Position numbers and translations under genes: made by a program. This document shows positions 44,498 to 55,633 of a DNA stretch of 64,000 nucleotides, piece after piece. Position 1 is the stretch's first letter, and each line of letters begins with the position of its first letter. Below the pieces are notes generated by a model. The model was not told the origin of the DNA and did no database searches. It saw only the letters and a list, made by a program, of their open reading frames with translations. The stretch is from Silurus meridionalis. Its lineage: Eukaryota; Chordata; Actinopteri; Siluriformes; Siluridae. Location: assembly GCF_014805685.1 (NCBI RefSeq), contig NC_060886.1:26088108-26152107 (forward strand), in the 5' to 3' direction.

Positions 44498-47155
44498 ATG
44501 GCTGTTCCTGCCACAGTGATTCTCAGAATTATTCTGGGCGAAAATGATTCAGAGATTGATCCTTAAAGACGGGTTACCAGAATCTGTCAGTGAACTCATA
44601 CAGCATATAAAGAGGCAATGTGGAGTAGAAGGGGACATCAGACTCCAGTTCATGGATGCAGATTTTAATAATGAGTTTACCAACCTGACCTCAATGTCTG
44701 ATGTTAAGGACAAAAGCACTATCAAAGTCATCTTTAATACAGTAGCCTCACACCATCCTGCCCTGCCTGGTGACTCTGCCCCCCAGCCCTATTCTACTGT
44801 TGCCTCCGCTCACTCTTTAGATGACTCTGTGTCCCTTTCATCTTGTACCTCATTTGATACAGACATATTGTCTTCTCCGAGTCGATCTCCTCAAGATTCT
44901 CTGCATGGCCGTTGGTCTTCAAGGTGCCCAGGTTCTCTTATGATGCTGAAGTACAGCTGGAAAGGGCCAATGCTGCATTTAAAGAAAATGGAACTTTATT
45001 GAGTCCTGATACTAAACTTAAGTCTGCCATTCTTGATGGCTTAATTGAAACAATTATTCAGTACAAAGTCTACCTCTCTGATGCAGAGTTTAAGGATGTA
45101 GCTGCAGCTCTTGTGTCATCCCATCCTTGTTTGAAAGAGCCTGGTTCAGCCACTGGATATGACGGCTGGAAGACAAGCCTGAAGTATAAACTCGGTAACT
45201 ACCGAACAAAGCTGAGACGTCTTGGATGCCCAGAAGTATCAGTAAATGCTCTTGTAAACAAACCGAATGATAGATGCAGTCCTGCTTATGGTGTAAAAAA
45301 GCCCAAAAAAGCAGAAGTCAATTACTGCCCTGCTTATCCATCTGGTGAAACAAAGGAGACTCAAGAACTTCTAAGAGTAGCTCTTCTTTCAGAAGTGGAA
45401 AAAAGAAACAATGAAAATAAGGTGGCAATGTTAATGGAGAGGTCGTTTGCTCACAGAAGGCAAGAAGTGGTTCGAGATGCACCCATGATAGCAGATTTCA
45501 AAACAAGATGGCCAGCACTCTTCAGTGTGCGTGAGGTAAGTGAAACAACATACTACTTTTTGTTAGAGGATTTAGAATACAATGAAAAGACCCATGAACG
45601 GATGATTTGCTGATGGTCACACTTCAGCAGTTGTAATTGTGCAATCACTTAATGGGTTATGTATTAACATTTTTATTCATAGGTGTGTGCAGAATTCAAA
45701 AGGATTACTACAGTCCATTTGCAGTCTAAGTTTTTCTCCCAGCTGGATGTTCACTCTGCAAATCTAATCAAGGCATATAGTAAGAAGGGTGGATTTATAG
45801 GAAGGAGACTCAAGAGCATCATGACACCTATGACCCAGGTATTGAGTTTTAAAAATAAGACACATGCTCACAGAAATGTCTTTTTTGCTTTGATTAGGGA
45901 GATGATTTGATGACATTCTTACTTACTGACATTGCTCTATATGGTATTAGGAGAAAAGCCACACATCATGTGTGAGTTGCCATGATCAAAGTTTAGAAGC
46001 AGCTCTAAATGTGACCTTCACAAAATCTCTTGATTTAGAGATAAACTACACATGCTGTCTGTGTCTCAAGTCAAGTCATACTTGTACAAGCCAGCTTGTG
46101 CTATTAAGTCTTAACATCTAGCACAAGCGGATCTTTATGTTTCATATACTAGTGTAAAAGATATTGAATCTTAGGTCTTGTGGACTCTCTAAATCTATTA
46201 AACATATTTGGGTTCATTTAATTGTTGTCCAAAACATTTAAGAAGAAATAATGAATGAGAATATTTTAAAAGGGGGTCCAAAAAACTTTTCAAAAAAACT
46301 TTTTACAAAACATGTATGTCTAAACATATTGTGAAATCTTAATTTAATTTTTATGGGGAAGAAGCAAGCGGCATGGTTTTTTTCCAGAAATTATTTCCTT
46401 GATAGGCCATATTTCTTCATGTTATATTATAACTAGTTATATAATTTCATTTTGCACTTATTTACAATTTACAATTATTTTCTAATTTGCAGAACAATAG
46501 CATTGATATTGGACGTGAATGCATCCTAAAGGGACTTTGTGTGTACTTAAATGAAGATCCGGAGAAGCTGGTGAAGGAATACATGGTATGTTGTTATACC
46601 TTTAGCTTCAGTAAGGAATAGTCTCTGTGATAATTCAAGGGTGTTCCTTGTGGTTCACATCAGTTTTAAATATGTATAAGAGAGGCATTTCAAAGATCTG
46701 GTTATATTTTGTGATAATTTAACTGTTAGCTGTTGTACATTAATATGTTTATAACATGTTATGAAAAGGGATTTAATTAAGGGATGAGGTGGGATGTAAT
46801 TAACATCGGGGTTTAAAAGAACTGATTTTTTTTTTTATAGGCAGATGATGTAAGCAGAGACACAGCCATGAAAGAGACCGTCTTTGGCATCTATGTTGTT
46901 CGACATGAAGGTGATGAGCTTACTGATCCCCCAGAGGATGTGGGTGTCATTCTAGAGGGGGTGACTGTACTCTGTGAACTGGGGAATGTACCTTTTGCAT
47001 TGGCCATATTGCTTGCCTTAGTATATTCTTTAAATCTATGCTACCCTCCAGAACATAAATATACGTTTGAAGCTTTGCAAAAAATAATCTTGGAGCTGAA
47101 TGGGAACAGGCTTTCTGCAAAAATACAGGCTCTTAAAACAATTCTGTTGCGTTGA
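44498..47155 (+). CDS. Second gene of the EnSpm-like element: PB1-like plus SAMD3-like protein
   Basis: Exons 44498-45535, 45683-45838, 46493-46585 and 46841-47155, all joined in phase 0 with GT/AG borders (GTAAGT at 45536). The N-terminus (DGLPESVSELIQHIKRQCG and LQFMDADFNNEFTNL) looks like a PB1/ubiquitin-like fold. The body has GYDGWKTSLKYKLGNYRTKL, NYCPAYPSGE, FAHRRQEVV, DFKTRWPALFSV and the tail LNLCYPPEHKYTFEALQ. Fish databases often name such proteins 'SAM domain-containing protein 3-like'; a SAM domain itself was not seen here. Two one-base frame breaks lie near 44540 and 44905; the remaining 384 codons are clean. Function unknown; as the companion of a transposase it may bind element ends, as the accessory protein of plant CACTA elements does (inference). 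Confidence 0.7.
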
Positions 47156-48060
47156 AGATTGTCCACTTCAAGTAAAGTGAATATTATTAAATCGTTCCTT
47201 TGTTAAAGGTTTAAGTTCACTGACATTTCATGGGACAGGTCTAATTATTTGAGGTGGGGTGCTATAAAACATTTGAAAAGTTAAATGTACCAGGTAACTT
47301 TTTTTTACATGCATTATTTCTTTTTTCAGATTTTATCATTTTATAGTGGTTTGCTTTAAAACAATTTTAAGTTTAAAAATACCAAGTATTATAGTTCATC
47401 CATATAGTAATAAAAATAAAAAGTTTTTTTTTTATTTCTTTTTTTTTTAATGTACTATGTTTCATGTTTTAAAAAAATTTGTAATGTAAAAATGTTACAA
47501 AACCAGCAACTTTGTGCAAAGAATGGTGTGCACTTATGTGACTCATTGCCCTTTGTTAATTAAACTTGATGACCAGTGGATTTGTGTTCATATTTCTACA
47601 CTTAACACCAAGTAGACTTTGTGCGTAAAGCTTTTAATGTAAATTCAAATGTAATACTTTACTTAGAATGTACTTAAATCAATCATGGAAAGTATTTCCA
47701 TGTGATTCAATGGCTCTCTTTCAGCATTACCTAATTTTGTTTGGCCAACTTGTTTAACTCTAGTTTTAATTGCTTAATACAATTGAGTTAGATCATCACA
47801 AATAAATTAAGTATAACTAAACATGAAAATAAAAGTTGAATCAACACCAATAAATTGTGTTAACCCAGCTAAAGCAAATAAAGTTGGAAGGAAACTTTGC
47901 AAATAAGTATAATGGAGACTAAAAAATTAAGTTGAACCAACTTAAGTATTACAAGTTGGCTGAAAATGATGGCTTTGTGTTTAAAATAAGAAATGTAATC
48001 ATGTGGAAATACTTTCCATGATTTTTTTAAGTTAATCCAAAGTCTATTTTTTTTTGAGTG
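47156..48060 (+). other. 3' non-coding end of the EnSpm-like element
   Basis: Contains a poly(A) signal candidate (AATAAA near 47408), T-rich runs and short repeated words ('acttaaat', 'aagttgaaccaac'). Two 27-base copies of a motif lie in opposite orientation (47681-47707, 47997-48023; 25 of 27 positions agree). Such subterminal repeats are typical transposase-binding arrays of CACTA elements. Confidence 0.6.
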
Positions 48061-49420
48061 TAATAAAGTGCTTCGAGAGGCTTGTCATGAGGCACATCAA
48101 GGCCCTTATGCAGTTTGCGTATCGTCCAAAGCATTCCGCAGATGATGCCATCACCACAATCCTTCATCTCACCCTTAACCACCTGGAAAATAAGGACACA
48201 CACGTACGAATGCTGTTCATAGACTTCAGTTCAGCATTCAACACAATCATCTCCTAGCACCTGATTGAGAAGCTGAGCCTAATAGGCCTGAACATCTTCC
48301 TCTGGATCCTGGACTTCCTCACTGGGAGACCTCAGTCAGTCTGGATCAGGAACAGCATCTCCAGCACCACCACACTGAACACTGGGTCCCCTCAGGGCTG
48401 TGTGCTCAGCCCACTGCTGTTCACTCTGCTTACTCACGAATGTTACGACACGTACACACGTACATACGAATGCTGTTCATAGACTTCAGCTCAGCATTCA
48501 ACACAATTACCCAGATGAGGATGGGTTCCCTCCTAAATTTGGTTCTCAAGGTTTCTTCCTTAAGCCATCTCGGGGAGTTTTTCCTTGCCACAGTCGCCAC
48601 CGGCTTTCTCATCAGGGACAAACTTACTTATAAAGAACATATTCACTTTTATTCACCACATTATCTGTGTAAAGCTGCACTGAGACAATGTTAATTGTTA
48701 AAAGCGCTATACAAATAAAAATGAATTGAATTGAATTTAATCATCCCTCAGCACCTAGCACCAAATTCCTTGGTGTTCATCTGGTGGATAAACTTACCTG
48801 GTCACTCATCACCAGCTCCATCAGATATAAAGCCCAGCAGTGTCTGTACTTTCTGAGAAGGCTAAGGAAAGCTCATCTCCCTCCCCCCATCCTAACCATG
48901 TTCTAGAGAGGGACCATTGAGAGCATCGTGAAAAGCTGCATCACTGCCTGGTTTTTTGAGAACTGCACCGTCTCGGATTGCAAGACCCTACAGAGGATAG
49001 TGAGGATTTTTGGCTACTTGGCTACTGGAAGCCAGTAAATGAAACTGGTACTGCTGTTTTGGCACATCATTGTGTTTATGTTTAAAAACACACTCTTGTT
49101 TATAGTCCTCTTTTGCACATTACTGTATAATCAAATTATACAATAGGTTTTCTGGTTGGCGCTATTTTGTGTATCTGTCACACACTGTCTAGTGTTGTTT
49201 GTCTGCACTGTTTGCACCAGGTTGCACCCGATGCACTTTATGTGGCGAGGACACTTGCATTAGTCCTTGCTCTTTGATCTGTTATGTAGCTTTATGTTGT
49301 GTTATGTAGCTCTATGTTGTTTAATGCAGCGTTCTGAAGGAATGTTGTCTCATTTCACTGTGTACTTTATCAGCTATGTGGAAATGACAATTAAAGTATC
49401 TTGACTTGACTTGTAAACAA
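48061..49420 (+). pseudogene. L2-like LINE, right half of the interrupted copy
   Basis: Continues the LINE at the exact break: [20 protein letters not shown], then [34 protein letters not shown] (RT block A), [12 protein letters not shown] and [21 protein letters not shown] retroposon tail (48505-48740) interrupts it. The end region reads FLGVHLVDKLTWSLITS and KAQQCLYFLRRLRKAHLP, then a 3' end 'gacaattaaagtatcttg'. Stops and a missing FADD block show it is dead. About 55 bases of RT block A occur twice (48198-48250 and 48448-48507). Confidence 0.88.
48505..48740 (+). repeat. Dispersed retroposon tail, copy D
   Basis: The only copy in plus orientation. It ends 'gctatacaaataaaaatgaa' followed by 'ttgaattgaattt', showing the 3' end and its pentamer tail directly. 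It sits inside the L2-like LINE right half. Confidence 0.8.
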
Positions 49421-49792
49421 GGACATATTTTGCCCCAAATGGTTATCTGCCTGTCAGTGTAAAATTGTAACTTACAGTCTTTGGACATAATGTTGAAAAA
49501 AATAGACTGTTGAATACAACAAATAACTCGTTAGAAGGAAAACATCACCGGCATATGGGTACTGCTAATAATAGCACAACTCAAGGTTTACTAAAAAAAA
49601 AATTATTATAAACAAGCCTGATTGTCATACTGTCCTTGAAATCTGAGACAATGGAAACCAAAACACCTTCTCCCTCCCTGAAGAAGGCTGGATGTGACAA
49701 CTGTACACAGTCATCTCAACTGAAGAGAGTCTTAGAGCTGAAGTGGTAGATTCTTCTTTTTATGCCAAAAGACAAGGCCCAGGAATAAAACT
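49421..49792. other. 5' flank of claudin gene 3
   Basis: Unique sequence between the LINE end and the claudin start; probably the promoter region of gene 3. No defined element identified. Confidence 0.35.
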
Positions 49793-52700
49793 ATGAAGTA
49801 CAGGACAATTGTAATGTACATAGAAATAGGTTGCTTTGTGGCCTGTGTGGTTGGATGGATCTTGATTTTTTCCACCTTGCCAATGGAATACTGGACATAC
49901 TCAGAGGTTGCATCTACAGTCCTCACTACCAATTACTTCCATTCCAACCTGTGGAAAGACTGTACTTCCGATTCAACCGGTATGGTTGACTGCAAGATGT
50001 TTCCAACATTGCTTGCTTTGCCACGTAAGTCTCCTAAGTCTCTTTAACTGTTATTCAATGATTTTTTCATTTAGTTATTATGTAGCATACAATAAACACA
50101 TAAACCTGAAATGTTAAGTGCATAAAACATTTAAACACAAACAAATATAAAAGGGTGTGCAACTAAAAAGTATGCACTAGTGTGTAGGACACACAAGTGC
50201 ATATATACCTGTACTATGTACAATAAATATATTTACATTTTAAATCAAAAACATTACACATATTAAATATATATTACACAACTAAAAGTGTGTGGACACA
50301 AACTATCATACCCATATGTGCTTGTAATTATGACATCAAATTGGAAAGGCTTTCTTAGTTTTGAATTTTGGCAGTGGCCACCGTTTTTGCGAATTTGTAC
50401 AGCCACCAGAGCATTAGTAGGGTCTTGTCCACAGTTGGCATTACAGTTCCTTTCAAAGGTTAGGCTGAGGTTAGGAATCCATTTGTGGTCTTAAGAAGAT
50501 TTATAAAGCTCTAGCATAGCAAAGACATCCTAAACAATTATTAGTTTAAAACTTAGCAAATGTTTTAAGGAAGGCCCACATATGCCTGTGATAATCAGGT
50601 GTCTATACACTTTTTATTATACTGTGTATATTTTAGATTTAAAGGAAATACGTGTAGATTTCACATATAGACTTTGTCAATTAGTTTAGGGGCATGCTAA
50701 TAAAACAATTTCCCTGCCATCTCGAAAGGTGTGCATTTTCCAATGTGATATTTTGTTAGTTGAGGGTCCTGACGTCAGGGTTTGTGTGCAGCAAGTGTGA
50801 GCAACTTTACTGTACAACTTGATGTAACCAGAAAGCAAATGACAGCAAAGTATACACTAAATAAAGAACTGCACATTATTCAATTGATGCCCATATTTTC
50901 TATGGCAGTGGTGTAAAGTATGTGCTCATGTCAATTTGAAACCTACACACAAGAGTAAATACTGACAACAACATTAAGACAGGTTTTCTGTTTCATTTAA
51001 GTTTAATCGCCATGTGTGCTGTACTGTAATTTAATTTGTACTTATACTTTCTCTTGTAAAATAGCGTATATTCAAATGTGCCGTGCTCTAATCATCCTCT
51101 CAATACTTTTGGGAATATTTGGAGCCATTCTAGCCTTGGTAGGGATGAAATGCACGAAACTTGGTGGGTCAGAAATTGCGAATGCAAGAGTCACCTTTGC
51201 TGCAGGAATGAATTATATCGCATCAGGTAAATTGTGCTGAAGTTTTAGTAATAACTATTATGAAATCCTATTGTTTTCTTGATTGTGCTGCTATCAAGAT
51301 TACTCTCTCATCTCTCTTTAGGTCTTTGTTCTTTGTTTGCTTACACCTCGTATGGAATAAAAGTTGTCGAAGAGTTTCTTGATCCCAACTATCAGAACCA
51401 AAAGTAAGTATCTTGTACCTCTAAAAACAAGCCAAATATAATATTAATAAACATTTTCTAGAATTTTTTTTTTTTTCATTTTAAGCTTAATATTGAATGA
51501 TCCCAGTTTCTCTTTAACTTTGGAAGAATTAGGGATTTTTTTTGCAGTTTAACACATTCTGTCTGCAGTCAGTCATCTAGAGAAGTATATAAACATCTTG
51601 GCATTTAAGTTCATGGCTTGATTTCAAATGTTACATAGTTACACATAGTCATATTAATCAGCTGCTTAAAACTTAATTTTCTGGGAGGCCATTAATAATA
51701 CCTGTATTTAGTGTTGTGCTAGTTACTAAGAAATAGTTACTAGTTACTTCATTCAAATAGTAACTCAATTACTTTGTTGATTACTTAAACCAAAAAGTAA
51801 TGCGTTACTGTTAAAAGTTACTTTTCAGTTACTTTTTTAAAGAACGTTTTTTAATGTTCCCATTAATGCCCTTTTATCCATTATGGTCTACAAACACAAA
51901 ACTGACTTAAACGCAAAGCAATTTTTAAACACTATTTTATTTAAGACAAACCAGCACAAACTGAATATATCACAAGGATTTTTAAAATAAATAACAAAAC
52001 AAGCTGAATAATATATTCAAAATCAAAAACTAAAGTGGCTTCTGCATCATAAAAGCTGTTGTGTTGCTCTCTTAAAAATGTTCCTTTCACAGCTTAAGTA
52101 TGAAAACTATCAACAATGTAGAACAGATGTCTCTAGGTTACGAACGTAACCCTAGTTCCCCGAGGGAACGAGACGCTGCGTCTAAACGCTTTGGGAACGC
52201 CCCTACGTTGTCCATGCTCTGAACCACGTGTGAAATCTAACCTGAAATCTGCGTAAACCATGAAGCTACAAGATGGCTGTGCAGTGGTAGCAACATTAGC
52301 TTCTGCAAAGAGAGAAGGTAAGCGCCGCAGGGATGCAGGGAGTGTGGCACGGAAATGCAGCATCTCATTCCCTCGAGGAACTAGGGTTACGTTCGTAACA
52401 TAGAGACGTTCCCCTTCAGCCCTCAGCGTCGCAATGTCCCGGAGTGATACTCCAGCAGACCAGGACGTAGGGGCCACCACATTCCGGTGGAGCGAGCCCT
52501 GACCCCGAGTGAAGCGGGGAGACCAGGACTCGTAGCTGAAAGGATGGCATCCACTACCCACCTCCTATTAGGGCCACAGCAGACGAACAGCTGTACCGAC
52601 CGCCTCCATGGAACCTGAATGGCAGGAGCAGCGTACTGCGGCCGTTAAAGCCCCCTGATAGGCGGCGGATGACCCCCATCCGCAACAAACATTCGGGTGG

Positions 52701-55633
52701 AATAAGGGAGTTAACCTCTGTAGGGAGGCAGCATCCTGAACACCCTGTGGCAGGGCCGACAGACCGGCATCCCGGTGGTGCTGGGGAGGGACAGGCACCA
52801 TAGCATGCGGTGCACACCGCCCTCCAAGATGCAAGCCGTCAGGGTTAAGCACCACAGCCTGTTCACTAGAGGCAAGGACGAACCTCAGGTCGTCCAGCCC
52901 CTCCTCGGACTTAGAGTGTTAGAGTGTGGCAACGCTCCCTTTCCCCATAGCAGGCCAGCCTGGTATGCCTGCAACACACTCATCGTGTAAAAGCAACCCA
53001 CAGCCTGACCTGCCGCGTAGCCCTACCTACCAGAGCCAAGTGGTTTTTCGTAGGCAAACCGATAGCCTTTATAGATGCAGCACTCAGGGAGAGATAGCTA
53101 GCTAGCATCTATACCACAAGCGGCATGTATCTGCGCTACTTAGTCTACTGAGGCTGTGACACAGGGCGCAGGAAATGCTCATCCAGCTCACTGAATGCTT
53201 CCCCGAAATTTCCCCCACATAGCCACACGGCTAAAATGCTAAAAATGCTAACAACTGATACCCTCGAGAGCCGACTAAGCACGCTCCTAAGCTAAGCAAA
53301 CAACGCAGATGGAATTCTGCCTGCATTTAAACTCATGACTGCACAGATAACACACACAAAGCGCTTAGCAGAAGCTAATGTCGCTACCACCGCACAGCCA
53401 TCTTGTAGCTTCCTGGTTTATGCGACGTTGCCTGTCTATGACGTCACGTCTTGCCTATTGGCTAGATTTCACACGTGGTTCAGAGCGTGGACAACGCAGA
53501 GGCATTCCCAAAGCGTTTAGATGCAGCTCGAGTTCCCGAAGGGGAACACCAGGTTAGCTTCTAGCGTCGTCAAGGCATGGAGTTTTTGGAGGAGCTTCGA
53601 CAGATTGGAGTTGCTGTTTATCGCAGTAGATACGACCTTCGAAACAGAAAGACACAGCTTACATTTGACTAAGAAGTTTTTGTCTTTATGCTCAACTAAA
53701 GTGAAATAATGAGCATATTTCCACTTTGAAAAACTCGTCTCGCTCTCGCCTTGAATCACCATTACTGCCGCACAAACCTGAATAAACAGAAACATGCCCA
53801 CAGTGCGTCTTCTTCCTGTTTACAGTGGTTCATCCACCAATCCTACAATGCATCACTGCTGTAAACAGATTAGACTGTAGTCTACAATTCAGACAAAATG
53901 AATTCATTTAAAAAAGTAACAGACACCGCAACATACAGTAACGGTAACGGAGTTACTTTATTTAAAAAGTAATGTGTTACAGTATTAGTTACTGTCAAAA
54001 GTAACTGCATTACAGTAACTTACTTAGTTACTGCCCAACACTGCCTGTATTTAGTTTGGGTCTATGAGGTTGTGCAAGCTGTATTTTTATATCTCTTGTC
54101 AAATGTATTAAATACAAAGCACAATTACATAAGTAAAAATAAAGAAAAAAATACTTTAGGCATATATGAAAGAAATAAGCAAATGCATTAAAATAAAAAT
54201 TTTATAAGAATCTAGACTATCGACATGATATTTCTGCATAATCTGGTAGGAAATATTATATGAATCATTGCAGTAATTTGGTTTAATTTGACAATTTGTT
54301 CTTCCACATTATTTATTTACATTTGCATTTATATTATTTGGCAGATGCCCTTAGCCAGAGTGGCTTAAAACAGTCTAGGGTTAAGGGACTTGCTCAAGGG
54401 CCTAGCAGTGGCAACTTTTTTTTTTTTTTATTGTGACCTTTCATTCCAGAGTCTAATGCCACCGCAGCAGTGTCTCAAATAGTACATGATCTAGCACATA
54501 CTATTATTTAGCATTTTACATAGTTTTTTTTTTTATCTTGTGAGCCTATAGTGCTGACAACCAATTTTAATTTACAGAATCTCATTATAAAAAGAAACAA
54601 ATCTTGTACAAAACCTTTATACTCTGGAGACTTTTTATAATATTTGAGCACAAAATCTACTGGCTCTTCAGCTCTGTGTGTATAAAGGATCCTAGTGTGT
54701 TTCATCAGTAAACAAAGACACTGTATACACATGAATGCATGTTTAATACAAGTGCACAAATGTCAGTCATTCCAGATTTACATGTCTACTGGTTTAGCTG
54801 ACATTTTTAAGTTGAATGAAAACTCTAGATCTTCAGATGTTAAAATGCAGGATTGCTACACAAACTGAGTGACTGTTTGCTTAATAATTACAGTTGACTT
54901 TCCATGTTTAAAGGTTTGAGCTTGGAGCACCACTGTATATGGGGTGGATGGGTTCTTTGCTTCTCATATCTGGAGGAGTGATTTACAGCATCTTTGGAGG
55001 AAGGGAAGGTTGTCATTCCAGGTAGTCTTGGTCCATTCACAAAAAAATATAGTTTGTGACATTAGGATACAAAGTTTCTTGGCCCACATACAATCCCAAA
55101 ACCGAATTACTACCTTTCTGAGACCCTCAAAACTCTCATAGTAATACAGAGCAAAGTACATTTCACAATATACCATAAAAATGATCTTGCTAAATATTGT
55201 ACAAATATCTTAAATATTTACAATAAATATATCAGCCTCAGATCTATAAAATCACAGCATAAGAGCACATGTAATCATGCACAATTGTTTGATGCATAAT
55301 ATTAATGTTTTTGTATATAAATGTAATAGCATGTTAAATCATACTCATTGTTCCCTAATTCCTTTTTCAAATGTTTCTAATTATATTTTCAAACTAATTT
55401 AAAAATGTAAGGGAAATATTTTATGGTTTTATTATATTGTGTACATTTGTTATTTCAGGTCAACTAAAAAAAAGAAGGTGAAATATTCAGCATATGGCAG
55501 ACCCTCCATTGCAATAACAGAGCCACGAAAAACAGCAACTATACGTCAACCTTCAGCTCGTCCTCACATTGAAAGAAAGAAGTCTGGGAGGACTAAGAAA
55601 GCTAAAGGCTACAGAAAGGATGAATATGTCTAG
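49793..55633 (+). CDS. Claudin-10-like tandem paralogue, gene 3
   Basis: Five coding exons: 49793-50024, 51065-51226, 51322-51403, 54914-55021 and 55459-55633, giving 252 residues, with the phases of cldn10 and the same 162- and 82-nt exons 2 and 3. Exon 1: CFVACVVGWILIFSTLPMEY, signature W34, N52-L53-W54, C57 and C67, and SDSTGMVDCKMFPTLLAL, close to the 10b type. Exon 2 YIQMCRALIILSILLGIFGA and GMKCTKLGGSE; exon 3 VVEEFLDPNYQNQK; exon 4 FELGAPLYMGWMGSLLLISG. The tail is strongly basic (KKKK, then KKSGRTKKAKGYRK) and ends DEYV, a PDZ-type end. The first ATG gives seven extra residues before a second Met; either could start. Role by family: paracellular pore or strand protein. Intron 3 is expanded by a hAT element with a DIRS copy inside. 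Confidence 0.92.
50025..51064 (+). other. Intron 1 of claudin gene 3
   Basis: AT-rich intron between exons 1 and 2 of gene 3; no repeat family or additional exon recognised. Confidence 0.5.
52130..53547 (-). mobile_element. DIRS-like retrotransposon, short deleted copy
   Basis: Outer inverted repeats of about 200 bp: 'cgctttgggaacgcccctac' to 'gctacaagatggctgtgcag' on the left, and their complements between 53355 and 53530. The internal complementary region starts at 52361 ('ggaactagggttacgttcg', the complement of the left outer end) and continues towards 'ccttcagccctcagcgtc'. On the minus strand a recombinase end (WVVDAILSA, GVRARSTG, SWSAGVSLRDIATLRA) and gag scraps (SELDEHFLRPVSQPQ near 53190) remain. 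It has the same architecture as the 23 kb copy, also without a recognisable reverse transcriptase. Confidence 0.82.
53550..53801 (-). pseudogene. hAT transposase BED-finger fragment
   Basis: Minus-strand frame: KWKYAHYFTLVEHKDKNFLV, then KCKLCLSVSKVVSTA and NSNSNLSKLLQKLHALTTLE. An aromatic pair, CxxC and HxxxxH-like spacing (KLCxxC absent, LHA kept) resemble the BED finger that opens hAT transposases. The DIRS insertion cuts it right after this domain. Confidence 0.7.
54330..54420 (+). repeat. Conserved teleost repeat fragment
   Basis: Contains 'ttggcagatgcccttagcc' and 'ttaagggacttgctcaaggg', words of a repeat dispersed across many fish genomes; a weaker relative lies at 59836-59925 ('gtggttaagggccttgtttg'). 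Family not named. Confidence 0.5.

Larger units (their letters stand above)
40147..48060 (+). mobile_element. EnSpm/CACTA-like DNA transposon, 7.9 kb
   Basis: The ends are inverted: left CACTCAAAAAAATG, right the complement of CACTCAAAAAAAAATAG. They are flanked by TA at 40145-40146 and 48061-48062. Removing the element and one TA restores the LINE frame across the site (PIV then IKCFERL), which fixes both borders to the base. CACT-starting ends and a 2-bp duplication fit the CACTA/Mirage/Chapaev group. A probable 5' exon ends at a donor near 40420 (AAAAG then GTAAGAG). Cargo: a zinc-finger TNP2-like transposase gene (41715-44394) and a second gene (44498-47155). Subterminal inverted copies lie at 47681-47707 and 47997-48023. 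Confidence 0.85.
51709..54043 (-). mobile_element. hAT DNA transposon carrying a nested DIRS element
   Basis: Left end TAGTGTTGTGCTAGTTAC, right end the complement of CAGTGTTGGGCAGTAACT. Both sides carry the same eight bases CCTGTATT (51701-51708 and 54044-54051), the 8-bp duplication of hAT elements. A transposase start is on the minus strand at 53801-53550. The element is split by a DIRS copy at about 52130-53547. It lies in intron 3 of claudin gene 3. Confidence 0.88.

Noticed and set aside
42476..47155. One or two single-copy host genes between claudin genes 2 and 3
   Set aside because: They lie wholly inside a CACTC-ended element whose removal restores a LINE; transposon cargo explains them better.
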